Source: Candidatus Methylomirabilota bacterium (GTDB lineage Bacteria > Methylomirabilota > Methylomirabilia > Rokubacteriales > CSP1-6). Taken from it: a stretch of 57,268 nt of DNA. The stretch spans positions 1 to 57,268 of the forward strand of contig DASTFB010000012.1 in NCBI GenBank assembly GCA_035709005.1, written 5' to 3'. The translations under genes were made by a program, and so were the position numbers. Positions 24,883 through 33,099 of this stretch are shown here, one piece after another. The notes below the pieces were generated by a model that was given only the letters and a program-made list of their open reading frames with translations, was not told the DNA's origin and did not search any database. Within the stretch, counting starts at the first letter, position 1. Every line of letters starts with the position of its first letter.

Positions 24883-26120
24883 CGGGGGATGCGGCCGGCC
24901 ACCGCCGCCTCCACGCACCGGGCCGTGGGCCGGAAGATCGGATTGTAGCCGTAGGCGGCGATGATGTTGGCGAGCTTGGCCGAGTCGGTGACGATCGTGC
25001 GGAGCCCGTGCCGACGGGCCATCTCGCGCGGACTCATGATGTAGTAGCAGACGCCGACGGCGATGCGGCCGCCGGCGGCCTCGATCACCCGCGTGCGGCC
25101 CTCGCGATCGGCCATCGCCTTGATGGGGGCGCTGGTGGTGAGCAGGAGCATCGTGCGAGGGTTGACCGTGGCCCCGTCCAGCAAAGCCGCCAGCCGGCGA
25201 ATTTCCTCGATCGAGAGGTGCGGGGTGCCGAAGACGACCACATCGACCTCGGGTTTCTCCGGCACGAAGGAGGAATAGGTCCGCTCGAGCGCGCCCGGCT
25301 CGACCGCGATCGTCTCCCGCGGCGGCCGACCGCCGAAGGCCTCGTCCAGCGTGCGCGCCTCCGGCGTGACGCCGACGATGTGGAACATGGCCAGCGAGCC
25401 GTACGACGCGAGCGTGGCACCCAGGTGCTTGAGGGCGTCGGCATCGGGCGCCGCCTCGATGCCGCTGAACACGGGGACGAGCCAGTAGTTGGTCAGCTGG
25501 CGGCCCACGAAGACACCCAGGGCCCCCCAGTCACTCACGCACCGCGGCTGGTCGCGGACCTGGACCAGATGCGTGCCGCGCCGGCAGGCATCGAGGTGCA
25601 TCCCGTACGCCGGCACTCGTCCGGTGAGGGCCGCCGCGTACGACGCCGGCCCCCCTTCGAAGTTCGAGCGGGCGCCGCACACCGCGTTGGCGTAGATGAC
25701 CGCCCCGGTGTCCCCCCACGCGAGCGACTCGCCGAACGCGGGCGGCCCCAGGGCCTGATAGTTGGCGCACGAGGTGAGGAGCGTGCCGCCCATGGCGGTG
25801 ATCAGCGCACGGAGCCGGCGCTCCTTCTCCGCCACTTCCTCGGGCTGGCCCAGGGACCGGTACAGGTCGAAGTCGACGTTGCACGAGTTGGTGGTGGCCG
25901 GCACGACGAAGCGGGCGCCCTGTCGCACGAGATCCTCGACGAAGGCCAGGCCGGCCTCGCCCATCGATTCCGGGTCGCCGGTGAGGTGGGCGGATGTGAC
26001 GGGCACCATCCGCTCGGCCCCGAAGAAGTCGCCCACGGCGAGCTGCATCTCCAGCGCCCGGCGCGCCGGCTCGCCCCGGCGCCCGGCACGGATCGCCTCC
26101 TCCTCGGCGGTCAGGCGCAT
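24879..26120 (-). CDS. Aconitase X catalytic (large) subunit, DUF521
   Basis: 413 residues starting MRLTAEEEAIRAGRRGEPAR, the usual AcnX beginning. It has TSAHLTGDPESMGEAGLAF, TNSCNVDF (C80), TSCANYQ (C118), WGDTGAVIYANAVCGARSNFEGG and a C-terminal TARCVEAAVAGR (C402); these cysteines are the candidates for binding the Fe-S or iron centre used for dehydration. It is translationally coupled to the small subunit by ATGA. The gene begins 9 bases after the Uma2 stop, so a Uma2-AcnX-DUF126-MBL operon is likely. The reaction is probably dehydration of a hydroxy acid in amino-acid or sugar-acid catabolism. Confidence 0.88.
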   Translation of the reverse strand: MRLTAEEEAIRAGRRGEPARRALEMQLAVGDFFGAERMVPVTSAHLTGDPESMGEAGLAFVEDLVRQGARFVVPATTNSCNVDFDLYRSLGQPEEVAEKERRLRALITAMGGTLLTSCANYQALGPPAFGESLAWGDTGAVIYANAVCGARSNFEGGPASYAAALTGRVPAYGMHLDACRRGTHLVQVRDQPRCVSDWGALGVFVGRQLTNYWLVPVFSGIEAAPDADALKHLGATLASYGSLAMFHIVGVTPEARTLDEAFGGRPPRETIAVEPGALERTYSSFVPEKPEVDVVVFGTPHLSIEEIRRLAALLDGATVNPRTMLLLTTSAPIKAMADREGRTRVIEAAGGRIAVGVCYYIMSPREMARRHGLRTIVTDSAKLANIIAAYGYNPIFRPTARCVEAAVAGRIPR

Positions 26121-26128
26121 GGGCAGGC

Positions 26129-26707
26129 TCAGGGAATCAGATCGGCGACGCGGATGCGGGCGCCCGGGGACGCCAGCGGTGACACGGAGGCGTCCGGTCC
26201 GAGGATCTCGCGGGATCGGTACCGCCAGCCGAAGGACGCCGCCGGGTCGGGAGTCGGCTCGCGGTGGACTTCGAGGACGCGATCGACCAGGTTCACGATC
26301 CAGTAGTCGGCGAGGCCGGCGCGGGCGTAGAGGCTGCCCTTGTGCTGCCGATCGAGCCCCAGGCTCGACTCGCTGACCTCGACCACCAGGACGGGTCGGG
26401 ACGGATGTGCGGCCACATAGTCGCGAAAGCTCCCGGGCACCACGGCCACGTCCGGCTCGGGCTCGGATTCGTCGTCGAGCGCCACGGGGCCCTGCCCACG
26501 GACCTGCCAGCCCGCTCCGAACGCCGCCCGCAGCACTTCTTCCACCGCCTGGATGGCTGAGAAATGATAGCTGCCCTGGGGCTCCGCCACGATGAGTTGA
26601 CCGCCCAGCAACTCGACCGGGTCCCCGGGCTGGAAGAAGCCGCTCGCGATCAACCGCTCGTATTCGGAGCGGGTCCAACGGCGGAGTCTGACCTCCACGC
26701 CAGCCAT
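26129..26707 (-). CDS. Uma2-family (DUF820) PD-(D/E)xK nuclease-like protein
   Basis: 192 residues from ATG 26707 (MAGVEVRLRRWTRSEYERL); an upstream extension to 26743 is open but unlike the family. The restriction-endonuclease-like core is ELLGGQLIVAEPQGSYHF, SEPEPDVAVVPG, LVVEVSESSLGLDRQHKGSLYARAG (split across two strands) and LADYWIVNLVDRVLEV, with the acidic residues and Lys of PD-(D/E)xK present. Uma2 proteins are abundant in cyanobacteria and GC-rich soil bacteria; their biological role is not settled. It is the first gene of the minus-strand run ending in the MBL hydrolase. Confidence 0.85.
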   Translation of the reverse strand: MAGVEVRLRRWTRSEYERLIASGFFQPGDPVELLGGQLIVAEPQGSYHFSAIQAVEEVLRAAFGAGWQVRGQGPVALDDESEPEPDVAVVPGSFRDYVAAHPSRPVLVVEVSESSLGLDRQHKGSLYARAGLADYWIVNLVDRVLEVHREPTPDPAASFGWRYRSREILGPDASVSPLASPGARIRVADLIP

Positions 26708-26841
26708 GCCCACGACCCTAACGGCCTCCGCGGAATGAGTCAATGTCCGAGGATCGAGGCAGGGGCCTCGGGCTTCGGGGTGGCCGTCGAGACGCGAAGC
26801 ACGTGACAGCGCTCGGTCGCTGGGGTAAGGTTCCGTCGCTC

Positions 26842-27759
26842 ATGCTGCGCCCGTTCACCCTGCACCGGCCGCGCACGGCGGTCGAGGCGTGCGAGCTGCT
26901 GGCCCGGCTCGGCGACGACGCCGCGCCCTATGCCGGGGGCACCGAGCTGCTCCTGCTGATGAAGGAGGGGCTGGCGCGCCCTCGCCACCTGGTGGACGTC
27001 AAGCGCATTGCCGGCCTGGACGCCATCGGCGAGGACGGCGCCGGCCTGGTCATCGGCGCCACCGTCACCCACCGAGCCCTCGAGCGCTCCCCGCTCGTGA
27101 AGACGCGCTGTCCGGTGATGGCGGAGGTCGCCCGCCACGTGGCCAACGTGCGGGTGCGTAACGTCGGCACGGTGGGCGGCAACCTGGCCTTCGCCGATCC
27201 CCACAGCGATCTGGCCACGCTCTTCCTCGCCCTCGATGCCCGCGTCGAGCTGATCTCGCCACACCGGCGCCGCCAGCTGCCGATCGCCGATTTCGTGCGC
27301 GGACCGTGGGAGACGGCCCGCGCGCCCGACGAGCTGCTGGCCACCGTGAGGCTGACGCCGTGGGCGGGCAGGGTGGCGGCCGCCTACGTCAAGTTCGGCG
27401 TGTACGAGCGGCCCACGCTCGGGATCGCGGTGGCGCTCCAGCTCGAGGACGGTGGCGACGGCGGGGCGCGGGTGGCCGACGCCCGGATCGCCATCGGATG
27501 TGTCAACCCGCGCCCCGCCCGCGTGCCCGGCGCCGAGGCCCGGTTGCGCGGCTGCGCGGTGGCGGAGCTGGAAGGCGCGAGCGGGGCGGTGGCCGAGCTG
27601 GCGGCGGCGAGCGCGGACCCGGCCGACGATCTCCACGGATCGGCCGACTACAAGCGCGAGATGGTGGCGGTGTTCACGCGGCGGGCGCTGGGGGCGGCCG
27701 CGGCCCGGTCGCGGGGCGCCCAGCCGGCGGCGCGCTACCCGTACGCGGTGGTCGCATGA
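26842..27759 (+). CDS. FAD-binding medium subunit of a molybdenum hydroxylase (CoxM/XdhC-like)
   Basis: 305 residues from ATG 26842 (MLRPFTLHRPRTAVEA); the frame is open further upstream, but the family starts here. FAD motifs: APYAGGTELLLLMKEG (A31-G33) and the second run NVGTVGGNLAFADPHSDL near residue 111. The C-terminal CO_deh_flav domain carries IAIGCVNPRPARV. It passes electrons from the 2Fe-2S subunit to an acceptor. It overlaps the next gene as ATGA, heading a FAD-FeS-Mo-Mo operon. Confidence 0.93.
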   Translation: MLRPFTLHRPRTAVEACELLARLGDDAAPYAGGTELLLLMKEGLARPRHLVDVKRIAGLDAIGEDGAGLVIGATVTHRALERSPLVKTRCPVMAEVARHVANVRVRNVGTVGGNLAFADPHSDLATLFLALDARVELISPHRRRQLPIADFVRGPWETARAPDELLATVRLTPWAGRVAAAYVKFGVYERPTLGIAVALQLEDGGDGGARVADARIAIGCVNPRPARVPGAEARLRGCAVAELEGASGAVAELAAASADPADDLHGSADYKREMVAVFTRRALGAAAARSRGAQPAARYPYAVVA

Positions 27760-28247
27760 TCGACGGGGCCCCGGCCGGCGCGCAGATCCGGCTCACCGTC
27801 AACGGGCGACCGCACGACCTCGAAGTCGCGCCGCACGACCTGCTGCTCGACGTGCTGCGCGATCGGCTCGATCTCAAGGGCGCCAAGCGCTCGTGCGATA
27901 CGCAGGTGTGCGGCGCCTGCACGGTCCTGGTCGATGGCCTCGCCGTCAGCGCCTGCACCTATCTCGCCATCGAGGCGGACGGCCGCGCCGTGCTCACGGT
28001 CGAGGGCCTGGCCGAGGGCGACCAGCTGCATCCGCTCCAGCGGGCGTTCGTCGAGCGCGGGGCCGTGCAATGCGGATTCTGCACGGCGGGGATGCTGCTG
28101 ACGGCCAAGGCCCTGCTCGACGAGGCGCCGGCCCCCAGCCGGGAAGACGTCGTCCATCACCTGCGCGGCAGCCTCTGTCGTTGCACCGGCTATCGCAAGA
28201 TCGTCGAGGCCATTCTGGCCGCCGCCGGCACCCCGGAGACGCCGTGA
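27756..28247 (+). CDS. 2Fe-2S small subunit of a molybdenum hydroxylase (CoxS-like)
   Basis: 163 residues. The plant-ferredoxin-type cluster is bound by C47, C52, C55 and C67 (CDTQVCGACT and SAC), and the second cluster by C106, C109, C141 and C143 (CGFCTAG and CRCTGY). All eight cysteines are present. It relays electrons between the molybdenum centre and FAD. ATGA overlap with the upstream FAD subunit and GTGA overlap with the downstream catalytic subunit make a tightly coupled trio. Confidence 0.95.
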   Translation: MIDGAPAGAQIRLTVNGRPHDLEVAPHDLLLDVLRDRLDLKGAKRSCDTQVCGACTVLVDGLAVSACTYLAIEADGRAVLTVEGLAEGDQLHPLQRAFVERGAVQCGFCTAGMLLTAKALLDEAPAPSREDVVHHLRGSLCRCTGYRKIVEAILAAAGTPETP

Positions 28248-30535
28248 GCGACCGGCCGCTGCGCGTCGTGGGGCACGCCGTCACGCGGGTGGACGCGATC
28301 GAGAAGGTCACGGGGCGCGCCCGCTATGTCACCGACCTCGTCCTGTCCGGGATGGCCTACGCGAAGGTCCTGCGCTCGCCGTACCCGCACGCGCGCGTGC
28401 GCCGCGTGGACCTCACGCGCGCTCGCGCGCGGACGGGCGTCGTCGCGGCGCTGGCCGGCAGCGATCTGAGCTGGTGCGAGCCCTACTTCGGGCCGGCGTT
28501 CCGCGACCGCCCCGTGCTGGCCATCGACGTGGCGCGCTACGAGGGGGAGCCGGTGGCGGCGGTCGCCGCGGTGGACGAGCTGACCGCCGCCGAGGCCCTG
28601 GAGCAGATCGAGGTGGAGTACGACGCGCTGCCGGCCGCCCTCACGCTGGAGGAGGCCCTCCGACCCGGCACGCCACTGGTCCACACCGGGGAGCCGCTGG
28701 CCGGCCACTTCGCCGATCTGTCCAGCCTGAGACCCGAGCGCGGCACCAACATCTGCCATCGCTTCTCCTACGCCCGTGGCGATACCGCCGCGGCGCTGGC
28801 GGGTGCCCACCTGGTCCTGGAGGACACGTTCCACTTCCCGCGCGTGCAGCACTACGCCATGGAGCCGAACGCCGCCGTGGCCGCCTGGGACGAGACCGGA
28901 GCCCTGACCGTCTGGGCCGGTACCCAGAACCCCTACTCCGTGCGCGTGGAGCTGGCGAAGATGTTCGGCGTGCCGCTCTCGCGCATCCGCATCGTCGTCC
29001 CCCACCTGGGCGGCGGATTCGGCAGCAAGACCTACGCGAAGCTCGAGCCGCTGGCGGCCGCGCTGGCCCGCGCCGCCGGCCGTCCGGTGCGCCTGGCCGC
29101 CACGGCCGCGGAGGCGTTCCAGACGGTGCGCCGCTGCAGCGCCCGCGTCACCGTCCGCGTGGGGTTCGCCCGCGACGGCCGGCTGCTCGCCGTCGCGTGT
29201 CACGCCGACTACGACGTCGGCGCCTATGCCGACATCGGGCCGCGCGTCGTCCAGAAGGGCACCTACACGGCCACTGGCCCCTACCGCGTTCCCCACGTCG
29301 CGCTCGAAGCGCGGGCCGTCTACACCAACACCACGCCGGGCGGCGCGTTCAGGGGCTTCGGCGTTCCCCAGCTCGCCTGGGCCCTGGAATCGCTGCTCGA
29401 CGTCGCCGCCGAGCGGCTCGATCGAGATCCGGTCGAGCTGCGTCGCCAGAACCTCCTGGCCCACGGCGAGGAGTTCGCGCCGGGGGACACGCCGATCGAC
29501 GGCAAGCTGGAGGAGAGCCTGGGTCGCGCGGCGCAGGCCATCGGCTGGACGCAGGCCGCGGCGGCCGATCGCGGGCGGGGCGTGGCCGCCATGCTGAAGG
29601 CCTCCATCGCCCCCAGCGTGTCCGAAGCCATCGTGCGCCTGCACGCCGACGGCAGCGTCACCGTGCTGGCCAGCACCGTGGAGATGGGCCAGGGCGCGCG
29701 GACGGCGCTGGCGCAGATCGCCGCCGAGGTCCTGGCTGTGCCCATCGCCCGCGTCACCGTCGCGCCGCCCGACACGGCCATCACGCCCTACGATCAAACG
29801 ACCAGCTCCAGCCGCTCGACGAACATGACGGGCCGCGCCGTGCAGGAGGCTGCGGCCGACGTGCGCGATCAGCTCCTGCGTATCGTCGCCGACCACCTGG
29901 CCGTGCCGGTTCGCGAGCTCGGACTGGATGAGAGCGCCGTCGTGGCCGGCAGCCGGCGCCTGGGGTATCCAGAGGTCCTGGCGCTCCGCTTCGGGATGAC
30001 GGGCGGCGAGCTGATCGGGCGTGGCGTGGTGGCGCCCGGGCGGACCGGCGCCCCGCTCGGGGGCAGCACGCCGTTCTGGGAGATGGCCGTGGGGGCCGCG
30101 GAGGTCAGCCTCGACGAGGAGACGGGCGCGCTCACCGTCGAGCGCTATGTCTCGGTCGCCGACGTCGGGCGCGCCATCAACCCGCTGATCCTCGAGGGCC
30201 AGGACGAGGGGGCGGTCGCCCAGGGGCTCGGTCACACGCTGTTCGAGGAGATGGCGTACGGCGACGGCCACCTGCTCAACGGCACGCTGCTCGCCTACCG
30301 GGTGCCGCGGGCCGAGGACGTGCCGGCCCAGCTCGAGTGCGGCTTCGTGCAGAACGGCGACGGCAGCGGTCCCTTCGGGGCCAAAGGCGCGGGCGAGGGA
30401 AGCCTCATCCCCGTCGGTCCAGCCGTGTCGAACGCGCTGGCCCGGCTCGCCGGGATCCGGCTACGCGAGCTGCCGCTGCTGCCCGAACGGGTCTGGCGGG
30501 CCCTGCGGGCGCGGGGCCGGCGGCCGCCACCATGA
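28244..30535 (+). CDS. Molybdopterin-binding catalytic subunit 1 of the CoxMSL-like operon
   Basis: 763 residues from GTG 28244, overlapping the 2Fe-2S subunit stop as GTGA. Hammerhead domain near the N-terminus (GRARYVTDLVLSGMAYAKVL), then HLGGGFGSKTYAK, the loop GGAFRGFGVPQ, EMGQGARTALAQ and the C-terminal GAKGAGEGS with the candidate catalytic Glu. AFRGFG is the loop of the xanthine-dehydrogenase/hydroxybenzoyl-CoA-reductase side of the family, unlike the RGAGR loop of the next gene. The gene is complete and has its FAD and FeS partners directly upstream. Likely a dehydrogenase of an N-heterocycle, aldehyde or aromatic compound. Confidence 0.93.
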   Translation: MSDRPLRVVGHAVTRVDAIEKVTGRARYVTDLVLSGMAYAKVLRSPYPHARVRRVDLTRARARTGVVAALAGSDLSWCEPYFGPAFRDRPVLAIDVARYEGEPVAAVAAVDELTAAEALEQIEVEYDALPAALTLEEALRPGTPLVHTGEPLAGHFADLSSLRPERGTNICHRFSYARGDTAAALAGAHLVLEDTFHFPRVQHYAMEPNAAVAAWDETGALTVWAGTQNPYSVRVELAKMFGVPLSRIRIVVPHLGGGFGSKTYAKLEPLAAALARAAGRPVRLAATAAEAFQTVRRCSARVTVRVGFARDGRLLAVACHADYDVGAYADIGPRVVQKGTYTATGPYRVPHVALEARAVYTNTTPGGAFRGFGVPQLAWALESLLDVAAERLDRDPVELRRQNLLAHGEEFAPGDTPIDGKLEESLGRAAQAIGWTQAAAADRGRGVAAMLKASIAPSVSEAIVRLHADGSVTVLASTVEMGQGARTALAQIAAEVLAVPIARVTVAPPDTAITPYDQTTSSSRSTNMTGRAVQEAAADVRDQLLRIVADHLAVPVRELGLDESAVVAGSRRLGYPEVLALRFGMTGGELIGRGVVAPGRTGAPLGGSTPFWEMAVGAAEVSLDEETGALTVERYVSVADVGRAINPLILEGQDEGAVAQGLGHTLFEEMAYGDGHLLNGTLLAYRVPRAEDVPAQLECGFVQNGDGSGPFGAKGAGEGSLIPVGPAVSNALARLAGIRLRELPLLPERVWRALRARGRRPPP

Positions 30536-32874
30536 GCGAGCGGCTCTTCGGCGCCAGCGTGCGGCGGCGCGAGGACGCGCGGCTCGTGACCGGCCACGGG
30601 CGCTACGTCGCGGACCTGACGTTGCCCGGGATGCTCCACGTGGCGGTTCACCGGAGCCCCCAGGCCCACGCCCGCGTCGTGAAGGTCGACGCTCAGCCGG
30701 CGCGAGGACAGCCGGGGGTGAAATCCGTCTTGCTCCCCGCGGACGTCGCCGCCCTGGGCCGCCTGCCCCTGCTCGTCCCACACGCGAGCCTGACGGCGCC
30801 GGTGTGCGCCGAGATCCTTCCCCAGGACGTCGTCTCCTACGCCGGCCAGCCGGTGGCTCTGGTCGTCGCCCAGAGCCCAGAGCAGGCCGAGGACGCGCTG
30901 GGGGCACTGCGGGTGGAGTACGCGACGCTGCCGGCCGTGGCCTCACTGGACGACGCGCTCCGGCCGGACGGGCCGCGCGTGCATCCCGGCGGCAACGTGG
31001 CGGCGTGCTTCACCCAGCGGGTCGGCGATCCGGCCGGCGCGCTGACGCGGGCCGACGTCGTCGTGAAGGAGCGCTTCCGCTTGCATCGCGGCGCCGGCAT
31101 GGCGATGGAGACGCGGGCGATCGTCGCGCGGTGGGAGGCCGAGCTCCGCCAGCTCACGGTGTGGTCCACGACGCAGATGCCTCAGCTGCTGCGCCGGCTG
31201 GTGGCTCGCTTCCTCGGGCTGCCCGAGCATGCCGTGCGCGTCGTGACACAGGACATCGGCGGCGGCTTCGGTCCCAAGGGCATCGTCTATCCGGAGGACA
31301 TCCTGGTGCCCTTCCTGGCCCGCGCGCTCGGCCAGCCCGTGCGCTTCGTGGAGAGCCGGCGCGAGCACTTGCTGGCCGTCACCCAGGAGCGGGATCAGTG
31401 GCACGAAGTCGAGCTCGCGCTCACCCGTGACGGGCAGATCGTGGCGCTGCGCGACACGTTCGTCCACGACTGCGGGGCCTTCGTGTCCTGGGGTATCATC
31501 GTCCCGCTCATCACCTCGGTGAGCGTGCCCGGGCCCTACCGCGTGCCCAACTACGAGGTGACCTTCACCGCGCTGTACACGAACCGGGTGCCTGTCACGC
31601 CGGTGCGGGGCGCCGGGCGTCCGCAGGCCGTCTTCGTGATGGAGCGCATGCTCGACCTCGCCGCCGAGCGCCTGGGGCTGGACCGTGTCGCCATGCGCGC
31701 GCGCAACCTGATCCAGCCAAGCGAGTTCCCCTACGACGTCGGCCTCGTCTCCCGCGACGGCGGCCCCCGGCGCTACGACAGCGGCAACTATCCCGAGTGC
31801 CTGCGGCGGCTCAGTGAGGCGGTGGGGTGGGAGGGGCTGGTGGCCGAGGGCCAGCGGGCGCGGGCCGACGGGCGGTGGCTCGGCGTCGGCCTGGCCCTCT
31901 TCGTCGAGGACACCGGGCTCGGGCCCTGGGAAGGCATCCGCGTCCGCGTCGATCCCGCGGGCCAGGTGTTCGTGTTCTCGGGGGCGTCGAGCCAGGGACA
32001 ATCCCACGAGACCACGCTCGCGCAGATCGTGGCGGACGGGCTCTCCGTGCCGCTCGATCGCGTCACCGTCGTGCCGGGCGACACCGCCGGAATCCCCTAC
32101 GGCGTCGGCACGTTCGCCAGCCGGATCGCCGTGCTGGCCAGCGCCTCGGCGGCCCAGGCCGCTGCCGAGGTGCGACGCAAGGCGCTGGCGGTGGCGGCCA
32201 GCCAGCTCGAGGCCGCGCCCGCCGACCTGGTGCTCGACGATGGACGGATCGGCGTACGCGGCGCGCCCGGACGCGGGCTCAGTCTGGCCGAGGTGGCCAC
32301 GATCGCCTCGACGCCCCGCCCCGGCTACGCCATGCCCTCGGGGCAGGACCCGGGGCTGGAGGCCTCGGCCTACGCGCCGGTATCCCAGTCGACCTACTCG
32401 AGCGGCGCCCACGCCGCCGTGGTCGAGGTCGACGCGGAGACCGGCGCAGTCAGGATCCTGCGCTACGTCGCCGTCGACGACTGCGGCGTGGTCATCAATC
32501 CGATGATCGTCGAGGGCCAGGTGCACGGAGGCATCGCTCACGGCGTGGGCAATGCGCTGCTCGAGGAGGTCGTCTACGACGGGGCCGGCCAGCTCGCTAC
32601 CGGCAGCCTGATGGACTACGCGCTACCGCGGGCCGACCAGGTGCCCCGGCTCGAAGTGCACCATGTCGTCACGCCGTCGCCGCTCAACCCGCTCGGCGTC
32701 AAGGGCGCGGGGGAAGGCGGCACGCTGCCGGCGCCGGCGGCCATCGCCAACGCGGTCGCAGATGCGCTCCGCCCGCTCGGGGTGGCCGTGACCGAGATTC
32801 CGCTCACAAGCCGGCAGATGTGGCAATGCCTGCGCGCGGCCAGGGCTCGCCGCCACGCTCCCAGCCCGTCTTGA
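30532..32874 (+). CDS. Molybdopterin-binding catalytic subunit 2 of the CoxMSL-like operon
   Basis: 780 residues; ATG 30532 overlaps the previous stop as ATGA. MSERLFGASVRRREDARLVT begins the hammerhead domain; the Mo domain has DIGGGFGPKGIVYPE, the loop VTPVRGAGRPQ, SQGQSHETTLAQ and the C-terminal GVKGAGEGGT. GQGHET is altered to GQSHET. It is more like the orphan subunit at 20258 (both have RGAGR and a GTFASRIAV run) than like the subunit just upstream. Having two catalytic subunits behind one FAD/FeS pair is unusual; they may share electron partners or use different substrates. It ends before a strong hairpin at about 32890-32926. Confidence 0.92.
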   Translation: MSERLFGASVRRREDARLVTGHGRYVADLTLPGMLHVAVHRSPQAHARVVKVDAQPARGQPGVKSVLLPADVAALGRLPLLVPHASLTAPVCAEILPQDVVSYAGQPVALVVAQSPEQAEDALGALRVEYATLPAVASLDDALRPDGPRVHPGGNVAACFTQRVGDPAGALTRADVVVKERFRLHRGAGMAMETRAIVARWEAELRQLTVWSTTQMPQLLRRLVARFLGLPEHAVRVVTQDIGGGFGPKGIVYPEDILVPFLARALGQPVRFVESRREHLLAVTQERDQWHEVELALTRDGQIVALRDTFVHDCGAFVSWGIIVPLITSVSVPGPYRVPNYEVTFTALYTNRVPVTPVRGAGRPQAVFVMERMLDLAAERLGLDRVAMRARNLIQPSEFPYDVGLVSRDGGPRRYDSGNYPECLRRLSEAVGWEGLVAEGQRARADGRWLGVGLALFVEDTGLGPWEGIRVRVDPAGQVFVFSGASSQGQSHETTLAQIVADGLSVPLDRVTVVPGDTAGIPYGVGTFASRIAVLASASAAQAAAEVRRKALAVAASQLEAAPADLVLDDGRIGVRGAPGRGLSLAEVATIASTPRPGYAMPSGQDPGLEASAYAPVSQSTYSSGAHAAVVEVDAETGAVRILRYVAVDDCGVVINPMIVEGQVHGGIAHGVGNALLEEVVYDGAGQLATGSLMDYALPRADQVPRLEVHHVVTPSPLNPLGVKGAGEGGTLPAPAAIANAVADALRPLGVAVTEIPLTSRQMWQCLRAARARRHAPSPS

Positions 32875-32888
32875 CCACGGGCCCAGGG

Positions 32889-32926
32889 AGTGGGCGCGAC
32901 AGCCGATTGGGCTGTCGCCTCCCACG
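32889..32926. terminator. Bidirectional terminator-like hairpin
   Basis: Between two converging genes (stops at 32874 and 33100). A perfect 9-base stem GCGACAGCC (32896-32904) faces GGCTGTCGC (32910-32918) around a 5-base loop; an outer GTGGG/CCCAC extends it with small bulges. There is no T-run on either side, so the termination role rests on the position and stem strength. Confidence 0.5.
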
Positions 32927-33099
32927 CCCCTCGGCCCGGAGGCATCGCGCTATTCGAGGTAACGGGTGTCCTGGAGGGGTCCCAGCCAGGAGTGGAGTTG
33001 ACCAGGATAACGAACGGCTCGGCGCCCAGTTGCTCGAAGCTAACGGGATGGCACGGCCCGGATATTCCAGCCGGTGAATTATGCTCGGCCGTCAGGCCG

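Noticed and set aside
28190-30271. A 693-codon open frame opposite the molybdenum large subunit, and many similar long antisense frames
   Set aside because: These frames lie entirely antisense to well-supported genes, have low-complexity Arg/Gly/His/Asp-rich translations and no domain; they are a by-product of high GC content.
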